A stretch of 64,000 nucleotides of DNA from Neotamlana sedimentorum. Its GTDB lineage: Bacteria; Bacteroidota; Bacteroidia; Flavobacteriales; Flavobacteriaceae. The DNA lies in contig NZ_JTDW01000010.1 in assembly GCF_000943565.1 (NCBI RefSeq), forward strand, positions 62,001 through 126,000, in the 5' to 3' direction. Numbering within the stretch: position 1 is the first letter of the stretch; the number at the start of each line of letters is the position of its first letter. The position numbers and the translations under genes are program-made. The notes beneath the pieces were generated by a model. The model worked only from the letters and a program-made list of their open reading frames with translations. It was not told the origin of the DNA and did no database searches. Below, piece after piece: positions 9,801 through 18,086 of this stretch.

Positions 9801-11421
9801 GCCAGATGCAGAAAACTATCAATGGGAATTGAGTACCGATGGCTCTACTTGGCAAACCCTAACAGACAATATTAATTTTTCTGGATCAACAACCCAAAGT
9901 TTAACCGTAAATAACGCACCTAATAGTTTCAACAATTATAAGTTTAGAGTTTTGTTAAATCGGTCGGGTAACACTTGTGGTTTATATTCAAACGAAGCTA
10001 CTTTATTTATTAATGCTTTACCAACAGCCAATACACCAAACACGTATACGCAATGCGACGACGCTTCAAACGATGGACAAGCATTCTTCAATTTAACATT
10101 AAATAGTATAAAAGAAGATATTAATCCTAATTACGTTTCCGAAGGCTTATCCTTTTCATATTTTGAAACCGAAACCGAGGCAAAAGCAAATACAAATGCT
10201 ATTTCATCACCAGAAAACTATCAAGATTCACCTGGTTTTACTCCTGAAACTATTTGGATACGGGTTGAAAATGCAAACGGCTGTTATCGTGCCGTAGCTT
10301 TATCAATAGTTGTTAGTCCATCGAGCGTCGCTTTAAATTCATATAATCCAGACTCCATTTACCAATGCGATGATGGCACAGATAACTACGATGGCATTGC
10401 AACTTTTAATTTTTCTTCAGTAAAAGATGATATTGAGAATTCTATTTTCTCCAATTTAAATGTAACAACTCACTTTTACGAATCGGAAGAAGATGCAACT
10501 TTAGAAATAAACGAAATTCTAGATATTACAAACCACAGCAACACTAATTCACCTAACACACAAAGTATTTGGGTACGTGTAAAAAGTGATTTAGGAAATA
10601 ATTGTTTGGGCTTAAAAGAACTCACCAACCTTTTAATTGTAGAGCCATTACCCGATTTTAGCATAGAAACAGAACAAATTGTTTGCAGCTCTAATCCAGA
10701 ATTTACTATTGTTTTAGATCCGGTTGAAACAAACATTAATAAAACTTACAGTTACGAATGGCATTTTACTAATTTAGATGGCAGTATTGCATATCAACTT
10801 TTAAGCGAGACCACTTCAACATTAACCGTATCAGAACCCGGAACGTATTTTGTTACCCTTACAACTACTAATGGAACCAATTGCTCTGAAACTAAAGAAG
10901 TTTTTGTAAATGCTTCCGAACTCGCCACACTAACAACCGATGATATTACTATTGTAGATTTTACTAAAAAGAATAATAGCGTAACCGTAAATACTTCAAA
11001 TTTAGGTTTAGGAGATTACGAATTCGCTTTGGCAGAAACGGGAAGCTTAAATATTTCATACCAAAATAGTCCTGAATTCTACAATGTCACCCCCGGGCTT
11101 TATACCCTTTATGTTAATGACAAAAAAGGTTGCGGACTAACAAGTTTAGAACTTTCAGTTATGGGAATTATGAAATTTTTCACCCCAAATAATGATGGTT
11201 ATAACGATACATGGCAAATTATAGGTTTAAATAACTCTACAGATGTTAAAACCATTTTTATTTTCGATAGATATGGTAAATTACTAAAACAAGCCTCTTC
11301 TTTAAACGAGGGGTGGGATGGCACATCTAGAGGGATACTAATGCCTACAGGAGACTATTGGTATAAAATAAGTTTAAACGATGGTAGAACGTTCAATGGC
11401 CACTTCACCTTAAAACGCTAA
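6895..11421 (+). CDS. IgGFc-binding-like, calcium-repeat, T9SS type B surface protein
   Basis: 1508 residues with an N-terminal signal peptide ending near GYAQ. Residues about 25-480 resemble the IgGFc-binding N-terminal domain (YIPPLTSS start, DYGLDQIAG and EYIFVKGDG strands), a family seen in large bacterial adhesins and in animal mucus proteins. Residues about 540-960 hold several thrombospondin type 3-like acidic repeats (DIDNDGIIDNLD, DLDSDNDGIPD, DTDNDGIFD, DYDSDGDG), which normally bind calcium. Two or three Cys-Asp modules follow, as in the gene at 1860, then Ig-like segments and the type B sorting domain (FFTPNNDGYNDTW, FDRYGKLLK, GWDG, GDYWY). The 154-base gap upstream allows its own promoter. 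A calcium-stiffened stalk with an adhesive head is inferred. Confidence 0.88.
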   Translation: MQLNQHLFFLVLLVVFSIKGYAQLSTTHYIPPLTSSAFGNANPENQYLYISTPSNTPVPYTIIPVGQPATSYLTGFVDNNTPLIQYLGTGNGQLFVNSNTTSTITGDKGYIIEADAPVYVSIRMEAGNSAQAGALVSKGLSALDTTFRIGMFTSENPQDNYLSFASAMATEDNTVVTFSDIPNNLILKNYAGGFPFSVTLNKGESYTIAANLEENISNNLTDGLIGCLVSSTKPIVVNCGSANGSFGGGTGRDYGLDQIAGLSKIGREYIFVKGDGNNNWENALIVAHTNNTSISINGNAPIATINAGEYYVIEGNNYNTFGNMYVETSENVFAYQGIGSSSEANQGLFFVPPLSCETKGNIDNIADIDNIGNTTYNGGVSIVTKAGANITINNLALSNYNVIGPSIVSGNNDYVTYKVTGLTNNVSVQGDDELYVAYFNVNGSASSGGYYSGFPTAPEIGFDTQFSSLGNCIPNITLEAANASSFDTYEWYFDDGSGYQLISTNVPSITPTIPGKYKLIGTITCTGETLESTEVPVSLCPDDIDNDGIIDNLDVDNDNDGILNCTESKGDVTINLSDVTNPELIYQDNSTNTSIVNASYTETSSSGSLNTFFGDNLGDFVSILGNDTSAESEYTLNFTEAVNIKFTEAAIESAVNNNEYFVVNITPSNKNITLVDPDDKLLVDSNFDGVFETGITQISGSEIHFKINTASTGSTPYQFLANAIESFSFHHYLSDQVTPSTFSGNISLTCFKKDLDNDGIKDELDLDSDNDGIPDNIEGAGQIIALSGIDNNFDGLDDVYDGFTIPIDTDNDGIFDFYDLDSDNDGIFDLIETGQLGTLSDTNLDGIEDGPNYGTNGWTDAAETSADSNTLGYVLNDLDSDLVFSYIDYDSDGDGCSDVIEAGFTDKNLDTYVGNNRVTVNANGLVTNAVDGYTLPDSNYLNYAPISITTQPEDLTVCELSSGMFSVSSPDAENYQWELSTDGSTWQTLTDNINFSGSTTQSLTVNNAPNSFNNYKFRVLLNRSGNTCGLYSNEATLFINALPTANTPNTYTQCDDASNDGQAFFNLTLNSIKEDINPNYVSEGLSFSYFETETEAKANTNAISSPENYQDSPGFTPETIWIRVENANGCYRAVALSIVVSPSSVALNSYNPDSIYQCDDGTDNYDGIATFNFSSVKDDIENSIFSNLNVTTHFYESEEDATLEINEILDITNHSNTNSPNTQSIWVRVKSDLGNNCLGLKELTNLLIVEPLPDFSIETEQIVCSSNPEFTIVLDPVETNINKTYSYEWHFTNLDGSIAYQLLSETTSTLTVSEPGTYFVTLTTTNGTNCSETKEVFVNASELATLTTDDITIVDFTKKNNSVTVNTSNLGLGDYEFALAETGSLNISYQNSPEFYNVTPGLYTLYVNDKKGCGLTSLELSVMGIMKFFTPNNDGYNDTWQIIGLNNSTDVKTIFIFDRYGKLLKQASSLNEGWDGTSRGILMPTGDYWYKISLNDGRTFNGHFTLKR

Positions 11422-11467
11422 ATATAATATTTAAGTGCTTATATTTACCCAAGCGTTTTAAATTAAC

Positions 11468-13495
11468 ATGAAACATCTTTTATTTAACATCCTTTTTATA
11501 AGCGCTTTTTCTTTTGCGCAAAATGTTCAAGTAGAAAGTGCTACTTACACCGCACAACAACTTATCGAAGATATTTTAATAGACAGCAATTGTATTACAG
11601 ATGTTGTGGTAACTAATGTTGTGGGCGGAAATTTTGGCGGCACAGACCAAAGCTTTGGCTACTTCGATGCCAACAACTCCTCATTTCCTTTTACAAATGG
11701 TATTGTTTTAAGCACTGGAAAATTAACAAACGTTCAAGGTCCTAATACTACGTTAAGCGACGACGATGCTACAAATTGGACTGGAGATAGTGACTTAGAA
11801 ACTATTTTAAACGAAACCAATACGTTAAACGCTACTATTATTGAGTTCGAATTTAAATCTGTTGCCTCACAAATTAGTTTTAATTACGTTTTTGCTTCAG
11901 AAGAATACCAAGAAAATAATAGTAGTACTTGCCAATATTCCGATTTATTTGGGTTTCTAATAAAAGAAAAAAACGCTACCAATTTTACGAATATTGCTTT
12001 AGTACCAAACACACAAACTCCTGTAAAAGTAACTACCGTTCATCCAGAAATACCAAACTCTTGCAGCGCAGAAAACGAAAGTTATTTTGGTAGCTGGAAC
12101 GACGCCTCTGCCCCTATTAATTTTAATGGGCAAACCGCTGTACTTACAGCCATAGCTAATACCATTCCTAACGAAACTTACCATGTTAAACTTGTAATTG
12201 CCGATGAACAAAACTACAGGTACGATTCTGCTGTGTTTTTAGAAGCTGGTAGTTTTAAATTAAGTACAGACCTAGGAGAAGATCGATTAATAGATACCAA
12301 TAACCCACTTTGCGAAAATGACACTTTAACACTAGATGCCTCTCAACTTGGTAATAATACCTATAAATGGTTTAAAGATAGTGCAGAAATTATTGGAGCT
12401 ATTAATGAAACATTTACCGTTGAAGAAGCTGGCACTTATAATGTTGAAGTTGAATTACAAGGACAATGTACTTCTTACGGCGAAATTACTATAGAATATT
12501 TTACACCTTTTACCATAAACAATCTCAACTTAACAGTTTGTGATGATGATTCTGATGGCCATACGATATTTAATTTAGATGATTTAAAAGCAACCATTCT
12601 ATCTAATTTCCAAGAACCGCCAAATATTAATTTTTATACAGATACCAATGAATCCGATGAAATCTCTGGAAATTATCAAAATACCCAAGCCAACTCACAA
12701 ACTATTTATGTGAAAATTAAGAATGACATCGATTGTTATGAGCTTTCTCCAATTACGCTACAAGCTTTAGAAGTCCCTCAGTTTCTAAATACGGAAACGT
12801 ATACCTATTGCATTAATACTTATCCTGACACCATAACTATTGATTCTGGCATTATCAATGCAGATGATAATACGACGAGTTACCAATGGTTTTTAAATAA
12901 CACTGAAATTTCTCAAAATACCGCTTCAATTCAAATTAATGAAGCCGGAACTTATACAATAATAGCTACTTTTTTAAATGGTTGTTCTGCCAGTAATAGT
13001 ATTACTGTAAATACATCAAGCACTGCTATAATTAAAGATGTTATTGTTACCGAAGGTTCTACAAACAATACCATTAGTGTTATAGTATCAGGAGCTGGCA
13101 ATTACGAATACGTTTTAAATAATACTTCGCCACAGCAAAATAATACCTTTACAAATGTACAAGCGGGTTTACATACTATTTCTATTTACGACACCAATGG
13201 TTGCGAATCTATAGAAACAGAGGTTTCTGTATTTGGTTTCCCCAATTTTTTCACACCTAATAACGATGGTATTAATGATACTTGGAATGTTATTGGGCTA
13301 TCAACCGAAATAAACGCTAATATTTATATTCAAATATTTAATCGTTATGGCAAACTTCTAAAACAAATTAATCCCTTATCAGCAGGATGGGATGGTTTAT
13401 ATCAAGGCCAGATTTTACCAAACGACGATTATTGGTTTTACATACAACTTCCAGATGGTAAAACCTATAAAGGACACTTTAGTTTAAAACATTAA
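11468..13495 (+). CDS. Choice-of-anchor L, T9SS type B sorted protein (short paralogue)
   Basis: 675 residues, signal peptide ending near SFAQ. The head (residues about 40-265) is a second choice-of-anchor L domain, with SSFPFTNGIVLSTG, ATIIEFEF and FNYVFASEEY clearly parallel to the gene at 1860. One Cys-Asp module (VCDDDSDGHTIFNL, near residue 358), two Ig-like segments and the type B sorting domain follow (FFTPNNDGINDTW, NRYGKLLK, GWDG, DDYWF). It therefore looks like a version of the 1626-residue neighbour with one repeat instead of eleven. It follows the previous gene by 46 bases, so co-transcription is possible. Surface localisation is well supported; ligand unknown. Confidence 0.9.
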   Translation: MKHLLFNILFISAFSFAQNVQVESATYTAQQLIEDILIDSNCITDVVVTNVVGGNFGGTDQSFGYFDANNSSFPFTNGIVLSTGKLTNVQGPNTTLSDDDATNWTGDSDLETILNETNTLNATIIEFEFKSVASQISFNYVFASEEYQENNSSTCQYSDLFGFLIKEKNATNFTNIALVPNTQTPVKVTTVHPEIPNSCSAENESYFGSWNDASAPINFNGQTAVLTAIANTIPNETYHVKLVIADEQNYRYDSAVFLEAGSFKLSTDLGEDRLIDTNNPLCENDTLTLDASQLGNNTYKWFKDSAEIIGAINETFTVEEAGTYNVEVELQGQCTSYGEITIEYFTPFTINNLNLTVCDDDSDGHTIFNLDDLKATILSNFQEPPNINFYTDTNESDEISGNYQNTQANSQTIYVKIKNDIDCYELSPITLQALEVPQFLNTETYTYCINTYPDTITIDSGIINADDNTTSYQWFLNNTEISQNTASIQINEAGTYTIIATFLNGCSASNSITVNTSSTAIIKDVIVTEGSTNNTISVIVSGAGNYEYVLNNTSPQQNNTFTNVQAGLHTISIYDTNGCESIETEVSVFGFPNFFTPNNDGINDTWNVIGLSTEINANIYIQIFNRYGKLLKQINPLSAGWDGLYQGQILPNDDYWFYIQLPDGKTYKGHFSLKH

Positions 13496-13509
13496 ACACT
13501 TATTTTCCT

Positions 13510-13517
13510 TAATTTTG
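13510..13517 (+). promoter_or_regulatory. Candidate -7 element for uvrB
   Basis: TAATTTTG fits the Bacteroidota -7 consensus TAnnTTTG and ends four bases before the uvrB start codon, which would give an almost leaderless message. No convincing TTG box is placed about 20 bases upstream, so the assignment is tentative. Confidence 0.4.
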
Positions 13518-13521
13518 CAAT

Positions 13522-15525
13522 ATGCAATTTAAGATAGAATCAGAGTTTAGCCCAACAGGAGATCAGCCACAAGCCATAAAGCAATTAGTTAATGGCATAA
13601 ATCAAGACGAAAAATTTCAAACACTTCTTGGTGTTACAGGTTCTGGTAAAACCTTTACCGTAGCTAACGTTATACAAGACGTACAACGTCCTACTCTAGT
13701 TTTAGCGCATAACAAAACCCTTGCAGCACAGTTATATTCTGAGTTTAAGCAGTTTTTTCCAAATAATGCAGTAGAGTATTTCGTATCGTACTACGATTAT
13801 TATCAACCCGAAGCTTATATTCCTGTTTCTGGCGTTTATATAGAAAAAGATTTATCTATAAACGAAGAAATTGAAAAAATGCGACTTAGCACCACATCCT
13901 CACTACTTTCTGGAAGGCGAGATGTGTTGGTTGTAGCCTCGGTATCCTGTTTATATGGTATTGGTAACCCCATTGAATTTCAAAAAAACGTTATTACCCT
14001 TAAACGAGATCAAGAAATCTCTAGAACTAAATTGTTACATAAACTTGTACAAAGTTTATATTCTAGAACCGAAGCAGAGTTTAACCACGGAAACTTCAGA
14101 ATAAAAGGTGACACTGTAGATATTTTCCCGAGTTATGCTGATGATGCTTTTCGTATTCATTTTTTTGGTGATGAAATTGAAGACATTGAAGCCTTTAACA
14201 TACAAACTAACGAGGTTATTGAAAAATACGATCGTTTAAACATATATCCTGCCAACATGTTTGTAACCTCACCCGATGTGTTACAAAATGCTATTAAAGA
14301 TATACAAGACGATTTAGTTAAGCAACATGATTATTTTAAAGATATTGGTAAACACCTTGAAGCAAAACGCCTAAAAGAACGCACTGAATTTGACTTAGAA
14401 ATGATTCGTGAACTCGGGTATTGCTCTGGTATAGAAAATTATTCGCGCTACCTTGATGGCAGACAACCAGGAACACGCCCTTTCTGCTTACTAGATTATT
14501 TTCCAGACGATTATTTAATGGTTGTAGACGAAAGTCACGTTACTATTTCGCAAGTACACGCCATGTACGGCGGTGACCGAAGCAGAAAAGAAAACTTAGT
14601 AGAATATGGTTTTAGGTTACCTGCCGCCATGGATAACCGTCCATTAAAATTTGAAGAGTTTGAAGCTTTACAAAACCAAGTTATTTATGTAAGTGCTACT
14701 CCTGCAGATTATGAGTTACAAAAAACCGATGGGGTTTACGTAGAACAAATTATTAGACCAACTGGTTTATTAGATCCCATTATTGAAGTGCGCCCGAGTT
14801 TAAATCAAATAGACGATTTAATTGAAGAAATACAAATTCGTGTAGAAAAAGACGAACGTACGTTAGTCACTACACTTACGAAACGCATGGCAGAGGAATT
14901 GACCAAGTATTTAGATAGAATTCAAATTCGTTGTCGCTATATTCATAGTGATGTAGACACCTTGGAGCGGGTAGAAATTATGCAAGATTTGCGTAAAGGT
15001 TTGTTTGATGTTTTAGTGGGTGTAAACCTACTTCGTGAAGGTTTAGATTTACCCGAAGTATCATTAGTTGCCATTTTAGATGCCGATAAAGAAGGTTTTT
15101 TACGTTCTACGCGATCGCTTACTCAAACGGTTGGTCGCGCTGCAAGAAACCTAAATGGTAAAGCTATAATGTATGCCGATAAAATTACTAAAAGCATGCA
15201 ACAAACCATTGATGAAACTAATTATCGTCGTGAAAAGCAAATAAATTATAACACTAGACATAACTTAAAACCAAAAGCTTTAAATAAAAGTTTAGATAAT
15301 GCACTTACTAAAAATTCGGTTAGCACTTATCATTATGAATTAGAAGCCGCAAAAGCTGCCGAACCCGAAAGTGAATATTTAAGTAAACCACAACTTGAAA
15401 AGAAAATTAAAGAAAAGCGCAAAGCTATGGAAGCAGCAGCAAAAGCACTAGATTTTATGGTAGCTGCCAAATTGCGCGACGAAATAAAAGTATACCAAGA
15501 TAAAATAGAAAAGCTAAAGGTATAA
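13522..15525 (+). CDS. uvrB: Excinuclease ABC subunit B
   Basis: 667 residues, the usual UvrB length. It is the damage-verifying helicase-like subunit of nucleotide excision repair: it receives DNA from UvrA and positions UvrC. Seen in the sequence: Q-motif region GDQPQAI at about 14, Walker A GVTGSGKTF near 40, the beta-hairpin with YYDYYQPEAYIP near 93-104, Walker B-like VVDESH near 335, helicase motif VI QTVGRAARN near 535, and a C-terminal UVR motif (KKIKEKRKAMEAAAKALDFMVAAKLRDEI) for UvrC contact, split here only for description. It lies alone between the surface-protein run and a convergent small gene. Identification is secure. Confidence 0.98.
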   Translation: MQFKIESEFSPTGDQPQAIKQLVNGINQDEKFQTLLGVTGSGKTFTVANVIQDVQRPTLVLAHNKTLAAQLYSEFKQFFPNNAVEYFVSYYDYYQPEAYIPVSGVYIEKDLSINEEIEKMRLSTTSSLLSGRRDVLVVASVSCLYGIGNPIEFQKNVITLKRDQEISRTKLLHKLVQSLYSRTEAEFNHGNFRIKGDTVDIFPSYADDAFRIHFFGDEIEDIEAFNIQTNEVIEKYDRLNIYPANMFVTSPDVLQNAIKDIQDDLVKQHDYFKDIGKHLEAKRLKERTEFDLEMIRELGYCSGIENYSRYLDGRQPGTRPFCLLDYFPDDYLMVVDESHVTISQVHAMYGGDRSRKENLVEYGFRLPAAMDNRPLKFEEFEALQNQVIYVSATPADYELQKTDGVYVEQIIRPTGLLDPIIEVRPSLNQIDDLIEEIQIRVEKDERTLVTTLTKRMAEELTKYLDRIQIRCRYIHSDVDTLERVEIMQDLRKGLFDVLVGVNLLREGLDLPEVSLVAILDADKEGFLRSTRSLTQTVGRAARNLNGKAIMYADKITKSMQQTIDETNYRREKQINYNTRHNLKPKALNKSLDNALTKNSVSTYHYELEAAKAAEPESEYLSKPQLEKKIKEKRKAMEAAAKALDFMVAAKLRDEIKVYQDKIEKLKV

Positions 15526-15538
15526 ACCTTTAGCTTTT
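15509..15538 (+). terminator. Hairpin overlapping the uvrB stop codon
   Basis: A perfect 13-base-pair stem (arms 15509-15521 and 15526-15538) with the four-base loop ATAA, which contains the uvrB stop codon. The 3' arm ends in TTTT but the T run is short. Probable uvrB terminator, possibly also usable from the opposite strand for the convergent gene at 15621. Confidence 0.55.
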
Positions 15539-15620
15539 ACATAATGATTATTGCTAAATTTAAAATTAACACTTAAATTCAACCCTATAAGATATATGTG
15601 AGAGACAACGCATTATTTGG

Positions 15621-16034
15621 TTAGTTATATTGCGTTTTAAATATATCTATTAATACATCTGGTGGTACTATTTTATTCGGAAAACTCTCCATTAAGTACA
15701 AAACTTTTGTAATAGACTCATGACTTAGTCCCATTCTTAAGCCAAAGTTGTATAATTTTGCTACACTTTTATTATTTTCAATATCACTATGTTCCTGCTC
15801 GATATTCATCAATAATACTAATCTATGAAATTGTACAATACGTTCGCTATGTGATTTTAAATGCGTATAAGTAATAGGATATTCAATTAAATAATCGAAA
15901 TCCTCTCTAGAAATTCCAAGTTGTTTTGCTACTCCTAATAAAAAGTTATATTCGATATTTTGTATATCTTTATCATGTTGTGCAAAGGCTATCATTTCAG
16001 ATAAAAGACTTAATTTCTCTATTCTATTTACCAT
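15621..16034 (-). CDS. TerB-like helical protein
   Basis: 137 residues, all helical in appearance, soluble, no signal peptide. The N-terminal stretch (EKLSLLSEMIAFAQHDKDIQNIEYNFLLGVAKQLGI) has the pattern of TerB-family helical domains: an acidic residue group between two helices, then a second helix pair. It is convergent with uvrB. In related genomes small proteins of this kind next to uvrB are, as I recall, sometimes labelled excinuclease subunit B; nothing in this sequence supports a repair role. Function unknown. Confidence 0.6.
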   Translation of the reverse strand: MVNRIEKLSLLSEMIAFAQHDKDIQNIEYNFLLGVAKQLGISREDFDYLIEYPITYTHLKSHSERIVQFHRLVLLMNIEQEHSDIENNKSVAKLYNFGLRMGLSHESITKVLYLMESFPNKIVPPDVLIDIFKTQYN

Positions 16035-16389
16035 AATATGGGGATTCTTTAATTACAATATAAATTTAAGCAGAAAGGCCATAAATTAATCCCGCATAAA
16101 AAGCATCTCATCGAAAACCACTTTGTAGTTAATCGTAATTATCATTAAGTTCGTCAATACCTTTAGTAAAATTAACTAAAAAATATGCTTTTCGTCTTAT
16201 CATCCTATTCAATGAAAATACAAAAAAACATTTTAAATAACTGAATAACAATAAATTACAAAACTAAAAACATCTAAAAACATATTTTTATTATTAACAT
16301 TAGATTATTAATTTAAAAAAACGCTAATTTGGGCATTCACTAATTACAAAATCGATGAAATGCATGAGCTAAATAGCTCATTAAAAATT
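16035..16389. other. AT-rich intergenic region between divergent small genes
   Basis: About 355 bases carrying the promoters of the divergent genes at 16034 (minus) and 16390 (plus). No open frame of coding character, RNA gene or long repeat is visible. The only ordered structure is the palindrome at 16365-16380, listed separately. Confidence 0.5.
16365..16380. promoter_or_regulatory. Perfect palindrome just before the DUF1456 start
   Basis: TGAGCT-AAAT-AGCTCA is a perfect 6-base-pair inverted repeat ending nine bases before the preferred ATG at 16390. It lies in the ribosome-binding zone, so it could be a repressor operator or a translation-controlling hairpin. If the upstream ATG at 16360 were used, the palindrome would be inside the coding region, which is one reason to prefer 16390. 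Confidence 0.4.
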
Positions 16390-16671
16390 ATGACGAACAA
16401 CGATATATTAAAAAAATTAAGAGTTGCTTTAAAGTTAAGAGATGATGATATTGTTAATATTCTCGCTTTAGTAGATTTTAGAATTTCTAAAAGTGAATTA
16501 GGCGCCTTTTTTAGACGTGAAGATCACCCAAAATACATGGAATGTGGCGATCAAATATTACGTAATTTTTTAAATGGTTTGGTTATACATTTAAGAGGCC
16601 CAATGCCTAAAAAAAGTGATAAACCAAAACCCCAATCTCAAAATAAACCACAAAAAAAGAGCAACAATTAA
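16390..16671 (+). CDS. DUF1456 (YehS-like) protein, single repeat
   Basis: I choose ATG 16390 (MTNNDILKKLR), giving 93 residues, because family members begin at this motif; ATG 16360 would add ten residues of no family character. The domain (LRVALKLRDDDIVNIL, GAFFRREDHPKYMECGDQ, RNFLNGL) matches DUF1456. E. coli YehS, as I remember it, has two copies of this unit in about 156 residues; here only one copy, closest to the second half of YehS, is present, with a basic, proline-rich tail. The stop codon sits inside a terminator hairpin. Function of the family unknown; a small nucleic-acid-associated protein is only a guess from the lysine-rich tail. Confidence 0.8.
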   Translation: MTNNDILKKLRVALKLRDDDIVNILALVDFRISKSELGAFFRREDHPKYMECGDQILRNFLNGLVIHLRGPMPKKSDKPKPQSQNKPQKKSNN

Positions 16672-16687
16672 GTTGCTCTTTTTTTAT
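16658..16687. terminator. Bidirectional terminator between DUF1456 gene and sucC
   Basis: Stem AGAGCAAC / GTTGCTCT (16658-16665 with 16672-16679), six-base loop including the DUF1456 stop codon, A tract before and T tract after. It can end transcription from both convergent genes. Confidence 0.85.
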
Positions 16688-16708
16688 TATATAACTAAGA
16701 AGTATGTT

Positions 16709-17899
16709 TTACGATAAAACCTCTTGTACTTTATCTGCAGCTTCTTGGAATTCTGTAGCACTTAATACCGCTAATCCAGAATTGTCAATTAATTCTTTTG
16801 CGATATCTGCATTTGTACCTTGTAAACGTACAATAATTGGCACTTCAATATTCCCCATGTTTTTATAAGCATCAATAACACCTTGTGCCACACGATCGCA
16901 ACGTACAATACCACCAAAAATGTTAATTAAAATAGCTTTTACCGCAGGGTCTTTTAATATAATTTTAAAAGCAGCTTCAACACGAGCAGCATCAGCAGTA
17001 CCACCAACATCTAAAAAGTTTGCTGGCTCTCCACCTGCTTGCTTAATTAAATCCATGGTTCCCATTGCTAAACCAGCTCCGTTTACCATACAACCAACAT
17101 TTCCATCTAAATCTACGTAGTTTAATCCTACTTCTTTAGCTTCAACTTCAATTGGGTTTTCTTCACGTAAATCTCTTAATGCTTCATAATCTTTATGACG
17201 ATATAAAGCGTTATCATCTATAGTTACTTTAGCATCAACAGCTAAAATTTTATCATCACTAGTTTTTAAAACTGGGTTAATTTCGAATAAAGAAGAATCA
17301 GACTTTACGTAAGCTGTGTATAAAGACATCACGAATTTAGTCATTTCTTTAAATGCTAAACCAGATAAACCTAAGTTAAAGGCTACACGTCTTGCTTGAA
17401 ATGGTAATAAACCAACAGCAGGATCTACTTCTTCAGTAAAAATTAAATGTGGTGTTTCTTCGGCAACAGTTTCGATGTCCATACCACCTTCTGTAGAATA
17501 CATAATCATGTTACGACCTGTACCTCGATTTAATAACACAGACATGTAAAATTCGTCTGGTTCGCTATCACCTGGATAATATACATCTTCGGCAACTAAT
17601 ACTTGGTGCACACGCTTACCTTCGGCAGAAGTTTGAGGTGTAACTAAGTCCATTCCTATAATTTGTCCAGCAACTGTTTTAACTTCCTCTAAATTTTTAG
17701 CAAGTTTTACACCGCCACCTTTACCACGACCACCAGCATGTACTTGTGCTTTAATTACGTGCCAACCTGTTCCGGTTTCTTCTGTTAATTTTTTTGCAGC
17801 TTCTACTGCTTCGTCTGCGTTTTGGGCTACAATACCGCGTTGTACTCTCACGCCAAAACCTGCTAGTATATCTTTTCCTTGATACTCGTGTAAATTCAT
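16709..17899 (-). CDS. sucC: Succinyl-CoA ligase (ADP-forming) subunit beta
   Basis: 396 residues, full length. With SucD it interconverts succinyl-CoA and succinate with substrate-level phosphorylation in the TCA cycle. N-terminal ATP-grasp domain starts MNLHEYQGKDIL; KAQVHAGGRGKGGGV near residues 50-65 is the nucleotide-binding loop; NGAGLAMGTMD and the C-terminal CoA-ligase domain with FGGIVRCD near 325 are present. sucD is not adjacent in this window, as is common in Bacteroidota. A well-formed promoter lies upstream (17926-17956). Confidence 0.98.
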   Translation of the reverse strand: MNLHEYQGKDILAGFGVRVQRGIVAQNADEAVEAAKKLTEETGTGWHVIKAQVHAGGRGKGGGVKLAKNLEEVKTVAGQIIGMDLVTPQTSAEGKRVHQVLVAEDVYYPGDSEPDEFYMSVLLNRGTGRNMIMYSTEGGMDIETVAEETPHLIFTEEVDPAVGLLPFQARRVAFNLGLSGLAFKEMTKFVMSLYTAYVKSDSSLFEINPVLKTSDDKILAVDAKVTIDDNALYRHKDYEALRDLREENPIEVEAKEVGLNYVDLDGNVGCMVNGAGLAMGTMDLIKQAGGEPANFLDVGGTADAARVEAAFKIILKDPAVKAILINIFGGIVRCDRVAQGVIDAYKNMGNIEVPIIVRLQGTNADIAKELIDNSGLAVLSATEFQEAADKVQEVLS

Positions 17900-17925
17900 A
17901 ATGACATTATATAGTTAAAGTATAG

Positions 17926-17956
17926 CAAATGTAAATAATAGGCTTTACTTACCCAA
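17926..17956 (-). promoter_or_regulatory. sucC promoter of Bacteroidota type
   Basis: On the minus strand, TTG at 17956-17954 is followed after 20 bases by TACATTTG at 17933-17926, matching the -33 TTG and -7 TAnnTTTG pattern with normal spacing. The start codon is about 25 bases downstream. Confidence 0.7.
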
Positions 17957-18063
17957 TTTTAATGTTTAAAAATATTCTATAATTTTAATTTGTTAAATAA
18001 TTAACTTTTTGTTTAATTTTAAAAATTTTCAATGTTTTTTATTTTAAATACCACTTAAAGGAA

Positions 18064-18071
18064 TATATTTG
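18064..18071 (+). promoter_or_regulatory. Candidate -7 element for lysA
   Basis: TATATTTG fits TAnnTTTG and lies 15 bases before the preferred start codon. No clear TTG box is seen about 20 bases further up, so this is tentative. Confidence 0.4.
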
Positions 18072-18086
18072 CGCAAAATTAAAGTT

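Noticed and set aside
18069-18086. TTG start for lysA.
   Set aside because: It overlaps a -7 promoter element and adds six residues not seen in the family; ATG 18087 is preferred.
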